NCBI GenBank assembly: GCA_003246455.1
Contig: QKAF01000009.1
Span: 1 to 64,000 of the forward strand
Origin: Bacteroidota bacterium
Lineage (GTDB): Bacteria > Bacteroidota > Ignavibacteria > SZUA-365
Length of the DNA stretch: 64,000 bases
Direction: 5' to 3'
Position 1 is the first letter of the stretch, and each line of letters starts with the position of its first letter. Below the pieces are notes generated by a model, which saw nothing but the letters and a program-made list of their open reading frames with translations, was not told where the DNA came from and did not search any database. Both the position numbers and the translations under genes were made by a program. This document shows, piece by piece, positions 1 to 7,068 of this stretch.

Positions 1-1063
1 CTTCGTTCACTCCGTGGAACCATGTGGATTTCGCATACCAGTCAGGGGAGGTCGATACGAGCAGCTTCGTCGCGACGTCGGACGGAGACACCATTTCCGG
101 CTCGCCTTTGAAGGGTTCGATGTTCCGCTTGTACCAGCAGTATGTCACCTTGCCCGCGCGGGTGAACATCCCGTGGGTGGGATGCAGATCCTCCGGCGGT
201 GTGGAGTGCTGAGAAACGGCAGGATTCACGTCTACGGTCAGCCGATGGCTGAACTTCGGATGGAAATGCACATAGGAGGAAAGTTCGCCGCCGTACACCT
301 CGTACTGCAGGGGCTTGTTCTCCGGCATGAGCACGCGATATACTTTTTCTTTCACCGGAACCGGTGTCCAGAACTCGACGATGTCGTAGAAATGTCCCTT
401 CATCGGCGGCACGAAACGGCTGTCGTCTTCCTCCCCGGCCCGCGCGGCCTGCTGCGCCGCAGAAGGACCTTCCGCGGCGACACCCGCGGCGGCACCCGTG
501 CCGGCTGCGTCCGTGCCGGCGGCGGCATCCTCCCACGTCTCGAGCTGATCGTCCCCGAGCAGCGCATACGTGAAGCCCTTGCGGAAGACCAGGGTTTCGA
601 CCGCGTCGCCGGGCTCGAGCCATCCGATGGAGGCCAGCTTCTGCCGGGCGCCCCAGTAGATCGCACGCGCCGGCGCCGCGTAATCGTAGACATCCGACGG
701 TGCGAGAGTGCGCACCGTCCCGTCCTTGCGGTACACACGTACGCGCAGCACTTCCACCGCGGCGGAGAGCGGATCGTAATCGAACGTCACGCTATTCATA
801 TCCCGGGCGCCCTTGCCGGTGAGGATCTTCACCAGCTTGTGCATGCGCACGTAACTGAGGCCGGACTCCTGGACGTCGACGTCGGTGCTGTCGTACAGCA
901 CCACCAGATCGGCCCCGGGATACTCCGTTGCCGATGCGGCTAGCCGGAGATGGGCGAGATTTGCGTCCTGCTGAGCCCGCAGGGGCAGCAGCGGGAGAAT
1001 GAAAAGGAGAACGGCAGCGGCAGCCAGTATCCGGCCGTTTTTTGCGGGTGTCCGTCGGTTCAT
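1..1063 (-). CDS. DUF3857 domain secreted protein (3' end outside window)
   Basis: Read directly from the minus strand; absent from the ORF track because no stop lies inside the window. About 354 codons are visible. The N-terminus is a signal peptide (basic start, hydrophobic AAAAVLLFILPLLPL, then RAQ). From about residue 50 the sequence matches the DUF3857 pattern: YPGADLVVLYDSTDV, a VKILTGKGARD segment, LRVRVYRKDGTVR and GWLEPGDAVE. DUF3857 usually precedes a transglutaminase-like domain in periplasmic or outer-membrane-associated proteins of Bacteroidota; any such domain would lie beyond base 1. An Ala/Gly-rich insertion (about residues 180-210) interrupts the domain. AGGAC precedes the ATG. 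The function of the family is unknown. The 309-aa plus-strand ORF over this region is a shadow. Confidence 0.8.
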   Translation of the reverse strand, partial: MNRRTPAKNGRILAAAAVLLFILPLLPLRAQQDANLAHLRLAASATEYPGADLVVLYDSTDVDVQESGLSYVRMHKLVKILTGKGARDMNSVTFDYDPLSAAVEVLRVRVYRKDGTVRTLAPSDVYDYAAPARAIYWGARQKLASIGWLEPGDAVETLVFRKGFTYALLGDDQLETWEDAAAGTDAAGTGAAAGVAAEGPSAAQQAARAGEEDDSRFVPPMKGHFYDIVEFWTPVPVKEKVYRVLMPENKPLQYEVYGGELSSYVHFHPKFSHRLTVDVNPAVSQHSTPPEDLHPTHGMFTRAGKVTYCWYKRNIEPFKGEPEMVSPSDVATKLLVSTSPDWYAKSTWFHGVNE

Positions 1064-1221
1064 GGCATTGTCCTGATGTAAGCGGAAGAACACGGGTCGC
1101 CCGGGGGCGATCGCATGCTGGGTCAATTCATTCATTATACGGAATTTTCGATTTTCACGCGATCCGGCAGTGCAGGATGGCCGCATGGACGGATACGGAA
1201 CAGCCGACGGCCACGCCCCCC

Positions 1222-1254
1222 AAAAAAAAGAGCGGCGCGGATGCGTCGCTCTTT
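1222..1254 (-). terminator. Rho-independent terminator after rpsD
   Basis: A 12-bp stem (AAAGAGCG extended by a GCGC/GCGT pairing with one G-U) closes a GGAT loop. On the minus strand it is followed by eight T. It lies 21 bases after the rpsD stop and separates rpsD from the DUF3857 gene. Confidence 0.9.
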
Positions 1255-1275
1255 GGGAAATTCGTTGTACCGCGC

Positions 1276-1881
1276 TTAGCGGGAGTAGTACTCGATCACC
1301 AGCGGGAAATCGCATATCACGGGGATCTTCTCGCGCTCCGGCGCCGCCGTCAGCGTGATCGACAGCTCGGGCTTGGAGATTGCAAGATACTCAGGCGGAC
1401 GGGCGAATTTGACTGCGTCGTTGAAGCACTCGATCTTGCGGCTCTTCTGGCGTACGGTGATCACGTCGTTGACGCGAACCTGGTACGACGGAATGTTGAC
1501 GCGCTTACCGTTCACCTCGATGTGGCCGTGGGTCACGTACTGACGCGATGCGTAAATCGTCCGGGCGAGACCGCCACGGTACAGGATCGCATCGAGACGG
1601 CACTCGAGCATCATGGCCAGGTTGTCGGAAGTATTACCGGTCTTCAGGGACGACTTCTTGTAGTAGTTCAGCATCTGCTTTTCGCTGATGTTGTACTGCC
1701 AGCGAAGACGCTGCTTCTCGACAAGCTGCTTCTTGTAGTCGGAGATCTTCGCGCGACGGTTGCGCGACAGACCATGGGCACCGGGCGGATGGGGCTTGCG
1801 CTCCATGATCTTGGATGCCTTGGGAGAGAGGGGAACGCCAAGCTGGCGCGAGAGTTTGACCTTAGGGCCGTTGTACTTCAT
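1276..1881 (-). CDS. rpsD: 30S ribosomal protein S4
   Basis: 201 residues, the usual S4 length. The N-terminal domain has the family pattern (YNGPKVKLSRQLG, KPHPPGAHG, SDYKKQLVEKQRLRWQY), and the S4 RNA-binding domain follows at about 90-155 (LECRLDAILYRGG, ASRQYVTHGHIEVNGKRVNIPSY). It ends in the typical YYSR. There is no N-terminal four-cysteine zinc motif, so it is of the zinc-free type. S4 is a primary 16S rRNA binder and in many bacteria represses its own operon. GGAG stands 9 bases before the ATG. The gene is alone here: no rpsM, rpsK, rpoA or rplQ is adjacent, unlike the usual alpha-operon arrangement, so it may be a relocated or second copy. Confidence 0.97.
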   Translation of the reverse strand: MKYNGPKVKLSRQLGVPLSPKASKIMERKPHPPGAHGLSRNRRAKISDYKKQLVEKQRLRWQYNISEKQMLNYYKKSSLKTGNTSDNLAMMLECRLDAILYRGGLARTIYASRQYVTHGHIEVNGKRVNIPSYQVRVNDVITVRQKSRKIECFNDAVKFARPPEYLAISKPELSITLTAAPEREKIPVICDFPLVIEYYSR

Positions 1882-1938
1882 ACTGGCTTGCTCCGTGGAC
1901 CTTTTTTCTGGTATCCTCTATTCAAAAATCATGTTTGC

Positions 1939-1967
1939 TTGACAGTGCCTCGAAACGGGCGTACTTT
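1939..1967 (+). promoter_or_regulatory. Predicted promoter of the DUF4870 gene
   Basis: TTGACA, a 17-base spacer, then TACTTT followed by G. It lies about 70 bases upstream of the chosen start and fits the TTGnnn/TAnnTTG pattern repeated elsewhere in the window. Confidence 0.5.
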
Positions 1968-1989
1968 GCCTGCAATGAGGGCATCGGTA

Positions 1990-2017
1990 AATATACCACC
2001 GCATATCGAAAGATCAA
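1990..2017 (-). promoter_or_regulatory. Possible rpsD promoter
   Basis: On the minus strand TTGATC, 16 bases, then TATATTT. Transcription from here would give an rpsD leader of about 100 bases, enough room for S4 autoregulation, although no specific S4-binding fold was recognised. It overlaps the start of the divergent DUF4870 gene. Confidence 0.35.
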
Positions 2018-2035
2018 AATATGGAGCGCCATTCC

Positions 2036-2515
2036 ATGAAGAATGTTGAGGAGCCTGCAAATGACCCGGATGTGCCCGCTACGAACGAGGACCCGGACCG
2101 AATCGCGCATGAAGCCTACAAGAAAGAGCATGATGAGCGCGCCTGGGGCATGCTCTGCCATCTGGCGGTGTTCTCTTCCGCTGTCATCCCGTTCGGACAC
2201 ATTCTCGGTCCCCTGATCGTCTGGATGGTCAAAAAAGAACAGTATCCGCTGGTCGAGGACCAGGGACGGGAGTCGCTCAACTTTCAGATCAGCATGACAA
2301 TATACGCAGTTATCATCCTGATCGTCTTCGTTGCTTCCCTGCTCGGCGTCATCGCGGGAGATTATCACGACGAATTTCCGGCGACGCTCATCCTGGCCGG
2401 CGCAGCGCTGCTCATTCTGGCCCTGCTCAATTTCGTCTTCATTATCATCGCCGCGATACGGGCGTACAGGGGCGAAAAATACCGCTATCCCCTCTCCATC
2501 CATTTCGTGTCGTGA
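2036..2515 (+). CDS. DUF4870 (Tic20-like) small membrane protein
   Basis: 159 residues from the chosen ATG. The first 40 residues are charged and acidic; then WGMLCHLAVFSSAVIPFGHILGP begins the DUF4870 pattern, with the characteristic QGRESLNFQIS segment between the first and second membrane spans. Three hydrophobic stretches follow the family layout, and the C-terminus has the usual AIRAYRGEKYRYPLSI. The function of the family is unknown; it is an inner-membrane protein. The ORF track starts 15 bases earlier at 2021, but GGAG stands 9 bases before the ATG at 2036, which decides the start. It has its own promoter-like sequence and is not obviously linked to the operon after it. Confidence 0.85.
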   Translation: MKNVEEPANDPDVPATNEDPDRIAHEAYKKEHDERAWGMLCHLAVFSSAVIPFGHILGPLIVWMVKKEQYPLVEDQGRESLNFQISMTIYAVIILIVFVASLLGVIAGDYHDEFPATLILAGAALLILALLNFVFIIIAAIRAYRGEKYRYPLSIHFVS

Positions 2516-2542
2516 CGAAACCGCACCGGAAGCGCTGAGAAT

Positions 2543-2570
2543 TTGTGAATTCGGACGTCACGTGTATTTT
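2543..2570 (+). promoter_or_regulatory. Predicted promoter of the kynurenine operon
   Basis: TTGTGA, 16 bases, then TATTTT followed by A, in the 141-base gap before the first gene of the tryptophan operon. The same TATTTTA form of the -10 box occurs before the NHL-repeat gene at 16.6 kb. Confidence 0.45.
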
Positions 2571-2588
2571 ACAGTGTTGGAATTCACA
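2544..2588. promoter_or_regulatory. 9-bp inverted repeat flanking the kynurenine operon -10 box (possible operator)
   Basis: TGTGAATTC at 2544-2552 and its exact reverse complement GAATTCACA at 2580-2588 flank the predicted -10 box; the left arm overlaps the -35 box. The spacing between arm centres is 36 bases. An operator for an unlinked regulator of tryptophan catabolism would fit, but no regulator gene is adjacent. Confidence 0.4.
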
Positions 2589-2606
2589 TCACATGCTCGC
2601 GTCGCG

Positions 2607-2627
2607 ACTTCCGGAACAGCCGGAAGT
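2607..2627 (+). promoter_or_regulatory. Leader hairpin upstream of the kynurenine operon
   Basis: ACTTCCGG pairs perfectly with CCGGAAGT around an AACAG loop, about 30 bases before the first start codon. No T run follows, so it is not a simple terminator; it could be an operator palindrome or an mRNA leader structure. Confidence 0.4.
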
Positions 2628-2656
2628 GGCCGCTGTTATCCGGGAGGAGTGTCCCG

Positions 2657-4099
2657 ATGCTGTACATCCAGAACTATATCGATGGCGGGCTGGCCGATCC
2701 CCTGAGCGGCGGCTGGATCGACGTTCACGAACCTGCGACAGGGCGGGTCTACGCCCAGGCGCCGGCGTCTGCCGCGGCCGACGTGGATGCCGCCGTCAGG
2801 GCCGCGCAGAACGCCTTCCCGGCGTGGCGTTCGATGGAAGCGGAGGGGCGTTCTCGGCTGCTGCGCCGTGTTGCCGACCTGATCGAAGAACGCCTGGAAG
2901 AATTCGCGCAGGCGGAATCGCGCGACAGCGGCAAACCCGTATGGCTCGCCCGTTCCGTTGATATTCCCCGGGCCTCCCGGAACTTCCGCTTTTTCGCCAC
3001 GGCGATTCTCCATGTTTCGAGCGAGGCGCATCAGACAGACGACATTGCGCTGAACTACACCCTGCGGCAGCCGATCGGCGTGGCAGGCTGTATCTCTCCC
3101 TGGAATCTCCCGCTCTATCTCTTCACCTGGAAAATCGCCCCCGCGCTGGCGGCAGGGAACTGCGTCGTGGCGAAACCTTCGGAAATCACTCCGTTCACCG
3201 CCTTCCTGCTCTCGGAGGTGTGCATGGAGGCGGGACTCCCACCCGGGGTGCTCAACATCGTGCACGGACTCGGCGGCGACGTCGGCGCCGCGATCACCGC
3301 ACACCCGGACATTCCGGCCATTTCCTTCACCGGCGGTACCGCGACGGGAGCGGCCATCGCGCGCACCGCTGCGCCGATGTTCAAGAAACTCTCGCTTGAA
3401 CTCGGCGGCAAGAATCCGACGCTCGTCTTCGCGGACTGCGCGTTCGAAGAAACGCTCGATACGGTGCTGCGTTCGGCGTTTTCGAACCAGGGCGAGATCT
3501 GCCTCTGCGGCTCCCGCATCTTCGTCGAGCGTCCGCTGTACGCGCGGTTCCGCGATGCGTTCGTCTCGCGCGTCCGTGACCTCGCGGTCGGCGATCCGCT
3601 CGAGGATGCGACCGGCCAGGGCGCCCTCGTCTCCGAAGCGCATATGGAGAAAGTCCTCTCCTACATCGCGCTCGCGCGCGAAGAAGGCGGGACGGTGCTC
3701 TGCGGCGGGGAACGCGTGGCGGTCGAGGGAAGGTGTGCAGGCGGATGGTTCGTCTCCCCTGCCGTGATCGAGGGACTTCCATTCACCTGCCGGACGAATC
3801 AGGAAGAGATCTTCGGTCCCGTCGTCACCCTGATGCCCTTCGATACGGAGGAGGAAGCACTGACCATGGCCAACGGGACGCCCTACGGGCTCGCGGCGTC
3901 GGTGTGGACGAGCGATCTCCGTCGCGCGCATCGCTTCGCCGGCGCGCTGCAAATGGGCATCGTGTGGGTCAACTGCTGGATGCTGCGCGATCTGCGTACG
4001 CCTTTCGGCGGCGTGAAGCAGTCCGGCGTCGGCCGCGAAGGCGGCTGGGAAGCCCTGCGCTTCTTCACCGAGACGAAAAACGTGTGCATCAAGCTCTGA
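2657..4099 (+). CDS. 2-aminomuconate 6-semialdehyde dehydrogenase
   Basis: 480 residues, a complete aldehyde dehydrogenase. SPWNLPLY with the conserved Asn lies near residue 150, the general-base Glu in LELGGKNP near 248 and the nucleophile Cys in NQGEIC near 282; EEIFGPV and a KQSGVGREGG segment close the fold. The sequence is of the hydroxymuconic/aminomuconic semialdehyde dehydrogenase type, and the operon places it precisely: it would oxidise 2-aminomuconate semialdehyde, the ACMSD product after ring opening, to 2-aminomuconate with NAD+. AGGAG precedes the ATG. It is the first gene of the operon and acts late in the pathway. A 2-hydroxymuconic semialdehyde dehydrogenase cannot be excluded from sequence alone, but no catechol pathway gene is nearby. 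Confidence 0.88.
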   Translation: MLYIQNYIDGGLADPLSGGWIDVHEPATGRVYAQAPASAAADVDAAVRAAQNAFPAWRSMEAEGRSRLLRRVADLIEERLEEFAQAESRDSGKPVWLARSVDIPRASRNFRFFATAILHVSSEAHQTDDIALNYTLRQPIGVAGCISPWNLPLYLFTWKIAPALAAGNCVVAKPSEITPFTAFLLSEVCMEAGLPPGVLNIVHGLGGDVGAAITAHPDIPAISFTGGTATGAAIARTAAPMFKKLSLELGGKNPTLVFADCAFEETLDTVLRSAFSNQGEICLCGSRIFVERPLYARFRDAFVSRVRDLAVGDPLEDATGQGALVSEAHMEKVLSYIALAREEGGTVLCGGERVAVEGRCAGGWFVSPAVIEGLPFTCRTNQEEIFGPVVTLMPFDTEEEALTMANGTPYGLAASVWTSDLRRAHRFAGALQMGIVWVNCWMLRDLRTPFGGVKQSGVGREGGWEALRFFTETKNVCIKL

Positions 4100-4160
4100 C
4101 ACTCCCGCAGGGGCAGCGGGAGCGCGTGAATAACATCATCGTCAACTCGATTCCGGTATC

Positions 4161-4583
4161 ATGAACAGCGAAAACAACATTATCGAATCAGGCGCCGCGC
4201 CCGAACCTGTCGGACGCTACCCGCATGCCCGGCGTGTGGGCAATCTCCTCTTCCTCTCCGGCGTGGGACCGCGGGAAAGAAACAGCAGGACGATCCCTGG
4301 GGTCACACTGGACGAGCAGGGGAACGTCATCGGTCATGACATCGAGGCGCAGTGCCATTCCGTTTTCCGAAATGTGCGCACCATTCTCGAGGATGCGGGC
4401 GCGGGGTGGAACGATCTCGTCGACGTGACGGTGTTCCTCACCGATATGAAGCGGGATTTCCCGACGTTCAACCGCATCTACGCCGAGTACTTCAACGAGA
4501 ACCAGCCCTGCCGCACAACAGTGGAAATCAACGCGCTGCCGACCCCCATCGCCATCGAGCTCAAATGTATCGCGGTGATATGA
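4161..4583 (+). CDS. 2-aminomuconate deaminase (RidA/YjgF family)
   Basis: 140 residues with the RidA family pattern: GRYPHARRVGNLLFLSGVGPR at the start, a central VFRNVRTILEDAGAGWNDLVDVTVFLTDM and a C-terminal TTVEINALPTPIAIEL. The GPRER and LPTPIAIEL variants are typical of the aminomuconate deaminase branch rather than of general RidA, whose usual arginine-containing end differs. The expected reaction is hydrolytic removal of ammonia from 2-aminomuconate to give 4-oxalocrotonate. Its place directly after the dehydrogenase and before the dioxygenase supports this. The enzymes that would carry 4-oxalocrotonate on to pyruvate and acetyl-CoA are not in the window. Confidence 0.85.
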   Translation: MNSENNIIESGAAPEPVGRYPHARRVGNLLFLSGVGPRERNSRTIPGVTLDEQGNVIGHDIEAQCHSVFRNVRTILEDAGAGWNDLVDVTVFLTDMKRDFPTFNRIYAEYFNENQPCRTTVEINALPTPIAIELKCIAVI

Positions 4584-4659
4584 TGCGTGCCGCCGTCATG
4601 GATGACGACGTAGGCGGGACCGACTGAACAGCATCGAATCCAAGGAGAAAGGACACGAC

Positions 4660-5184
4660 ATGTACTCCCTGCAAGGCATCAACTTCCGCCAGTGGATCGA
4701 CGAGCACCGCCATCTGCTCAAACCGCCGATCGGGAACCAGCAGGTATTCGAGAACGCGGAATTCATCATCATGGTCGTCGGCGGTCCGAATGCGCGGAAA
4801 GACTATCATTACAACGAGGGCGAGGAGTTCTTCTATCAGGTCGAAGGCGACATCACGCTCAGGGTGATGGACGGCGAAACTCCTCGCGACGTGCGCATCC
4901 GTGAAGGCGAAATCTTCCTGCTGCCCGCGCGCACCCCGCATTCACCCCAGCGTCCGGCCGACACCGTGGGGCTGGTCGTCGAACGCAAGCGGCTCGAGGG
5001 CGAACTGGACGGCTTCATCTGGTACTGTGAGAACTGCGGCGCGAAACTCTACGAGGAGTATTTCCCCCTGGAGAATATCGTCACGCAGTTCCCTCCGATC
5101 GTCAACCGTTTTTACGGGTCGGAGGAGCATCGGAGCTGCAAGAATTGCGGCGCGGTCATGGCGCCGCCGACACAGGCATCCTGA
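4660..5184 (+). CDS. 3-hydroxyanthranilate 3,4-dioxygenase
   Basis: 174 residues, the bacterial length. The cupin metal site is intact: YHYNEGEEFFYQ supplies the first His and the Glu, and RTPHSPQRP supplies the second His; the catalytic arginines (NARKDYHYN, VVERKR) are present. The C-terminus has two CxxC knuckles (CENCG, CKNCG), the rubredoxin-like iron site of bacterial enzymes that animal enzymes lack. It opens the ring of 3-hydroxyanthranilate to 2-amino-3-carboxymuconate semialdehyde (ACMS) with O2 and Fe(II). The SD AAGGAGAAAGG is strong. ACMS would cyclise to quinolinate if not taken up by the next enzyme, whose gene follows 21 bases later. Confidence 0.95.
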   Translation: MYSLQGINFRQWIDEHRHLLKPPIGNQQVFENAEFIIMVVGGPNARKDYHYNEGEEFFYQVEGDITLRVMDGETPRDVRIREGEIFLLPARTPHSPQRPADTVGLVVERKRLEGELDGFIWYCENCGAKLYEEYFPLENIVTQFPPIVNRFYGSEEHRSCKNCGAVMAPPTQAS

Positions 5185-5205
5185 CAATCTCAATCAGAGG
5201 TATCG

Positions 5206-6222
5206 ATGTTCAAGGTTGATGTTCACACCCACATCCTCCCTCCGGATTGGCCGAATCTCGAGAAGCGCTACGGATACCCGGGCTTCCCGCAGTTCGAGCC
5301 GCAGCCCGACGGGAACAAGGCGATGCTGGTGGACTGCAAGCACTTTCGAACGTTTCAGCCGAATTCATGGGATACCGATGTCCGTATTTCGGAGTGCGAC
5401 CGTCATGGCGTCCATGTACAGGTCCTGTCGACGGTACCGATCATGTTCAGCTACTGGGCCCGTCCCGAAGACGCGCTCGACCTATCCCGCCTTCTCAACG
5501 ACCATATAGCCGCGACCGTCGCCCGGCAGCCGCGGCGCTTCGTCGGACTCGCCACCGTTCCCATGCAGGCACCCGAACTGGCAATCCGCGAACTGGAACG
5601 CGCGGTGAAGGAACTCGGTCTCGCCGGCGTGGAGATCGGGACGCATGTCAATGAATGGAATCTGAGCGAACCGGAACTGTTTCCGTTCTTCGAAGCGGCG
5701 GCGGAACTGGGTGCGGCGATTTTCGTCCACCCGTGGGACATGATGGGCAGCGAGCGCATGCGTCGCTACTGGCTGCCATGGCTCGTCGGCATGCCCGCCG
5801 AAACCTCCCTCGCCGTCTGTTCGATGATTTTCGGCGGCGTCCTCGAACGCCTGCCGGACCTCCGCGTCAATTTCGCGCACGGCGGCGGATCCTTCCCCGC
5901 CACCATCGGACGCATCGAGCACGGGTTCACCGTGCGTCCCGATCTCGTCGCCATTGACAATACGGTCAATCCCCGCGCCTACCTCGGGAGGTTCTACCTC
6001 GATTCGCTCGTCCACGATCCGGTCATGCTGCGCTATATCGTCGACCTCGTCGGCGAAAGCCGCGTCACCCTCGGATCGGATTATCCCTTCCCTCTCGGCG
6101 AACTCAAGCCGGGCGCGTTGATCGAGTCGATGGACGTCTTCCCCGATCACGTAAAGCGCATGCTGCTCGGCGAGAACGCGATGGAGTGGCTCGGGGTGAA
6201 CATCGAGGGCTTCCTCCCATGA
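5206..6222 (+). CDS. 2-amino-3-carboxymuconate-6-semialdehyde decarboxylase (ACMSD)
   Basis: 338 residues of the amidohydrolase superfamily. The zinc ligands are visible: DVHTHILP at the N-terminus, FVHPWDM near residue 175, AHGGGSFP near 228 and the Asp of LGSDYPFPLGE near 290. These segments are the ACMSD signature. It removes the carboxyl group of ACMS, yielding 2-aminomuconate semialdehyde and steering carbon away from quinolinate and NAD synthesis. AGAGG precedes the ATG. Its stop codon overlaps the next start as ATGA, suggesting translational coupling. Confidence 0.95.
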   Translation: MFKVDVHTHILPPDWPNLEKRYGYPGFPQFEPQPDGNKAMLVDCKHFRTFQPNSWDTDVRISECDRHGVHVQVLSTVPIMFSYWARPEDALDLSRLLNDHIAATVARQPRRFVGLATVPMQAPELAIRELERAVKELGLAGVEIGTHVNEWNLSEPELFPFFEAAAELGAAIFVHPWDMMGSERMRRYWLPWLVGMPAETSLAVCSMIFGGVLERLPDLRVNFAHGGGSFPATIGRIEHGFTVRPDLVAIDNTVNPRAYLGRFYLDSLVHDPVMLRYIVDLVGESRVTLGSDYPFPLGELKPGALIESMDVFPDHVKRMLLGENAMEWLGVNIEGFLP

Positions 6223-7067
6223 TCGCGCGCTTCGTCATCGACGGCATGGAATACCGCGCGGACCTCGCCCACGGACAGAGCATCGCCATCACCATGGACT
6301 TCAACGGACCGCAGCCCAACGCGTACGACGTGCCTCCGGCGCGGGCGCAGGCGTACGAGGACGGTGCGTTTATCGGCGACACCCGCCGGGGCGGCAGCTG
6401 CAATTTCGACACCGTGACGATCACACCGCACTGCAACGGCACGCATACCGAATGCGTCGGGCACATCGCCATCGAGCGTATCTCGATCGACGAATTCCTC
6501 CCGCCCGCCTTCATGCCCGCGACGCTGATAACCGTTACCCCCGAGAACGCGCGGGAGTGCGGCGACCGCTACAAGCCGGCACTCGAAGAAGGAGACGAAA
6601 TGATCACCGCGTCGGCGCTTCGGGCGGCGCTGTCCGCGGCAGGCGCAGCGAACACGGTCCATACCTCGTTCCACGAGGCGCTCGTGCTCCGAACGCTGCC
6701 CAACGGCCCGTCAAAAATCCGGAGGAAGTACTCCGAATATCCTGCCCCCTTCTTCAGTATCGACGCGATGGAGCTTCTGAACGAGCTCGGGATCAGGCAC
6801 CTGCTGGTCGACATTCCCTCGCTGGACCGCGCGTTCGATGAGGGCCTCATGACGGCACATCATCTTTTCTGGGGCGTCGGAAACGGCAGTCATGATGTGC
6901 CGCCTTCGAGCGCCTCGAGGCGATCCGTGACGGAAATGATCTACGTGCCGGACGATATCCCCGACGGCCGCTACCTTCTCGATATTCAAATCGCCCCCTT
7001 CGCCGCGGACGCCGCTCCGAGCCGACCGGTGCTCTACTTCGTCAATCCCATCTCCAGCGGAACCTGA
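6219..7067 (+). CDS. Cyclase-family (KynB-like) kynurenine formamidase
   Basis: 282 residues from the ATG that overlaps the ACMSD stop; the track start at 6186 is a GTG inside ACMSD and is less likely. It belongs to the metal-dependent cyclase family (PF04199) by its DTRRGGSCNF and HCNGTHTECVGH segments and the late AHHLFWGVG. By context it hydrolyses N-formylkynurenine, the only pathway step otherwise missing from the operon. The metal motif differs from classic KynB: HxxGTHTExxGH instead of HxGTHxDxPxH, with Glu replacing Asp, and the protein is about 70 residues longer than the usual KynB of about 210. It is therefore a variant branch; formamidase activity is inferred. Confidence 0.78.
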   Translation: MIARFVIDGMEYRADLAHGQSIAITMDFNGPQPNAYDVPPARAQAYEDGAFIGDTRRGGSCNFDTVTITPHCNGTHTECVGHIAIERISIDEFLPPAFMPATLITVTPENARECGDRYKPALEEGDEMITASALRAALSAAGAANTVHTSFHEALVLRTLPNGPSKIRRKYSEYPAPFFSIDAMELLNELGIRHLLVDIPSLDRAFDEGLMTAHHLFWGVGNGSHDVPPSSASRRSVTEMIYVPDDIPDGRYLLDIQIAPFAADAAPSRPVLYFVNPISSGT

Positions 7068-7068
7068 C

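Noticed and set aside
14-943. 309-aa plus-strand ORF
   Set aside because: Antisense to the DUF3857 gene, His/Arg-rich, no family pattern; the minus strand has a signal peptide and domain match.
2636-4102. 488-aa minus-strand ORF
   Set aside because: Antisense shadow of the aldehyde dehydrogenase.
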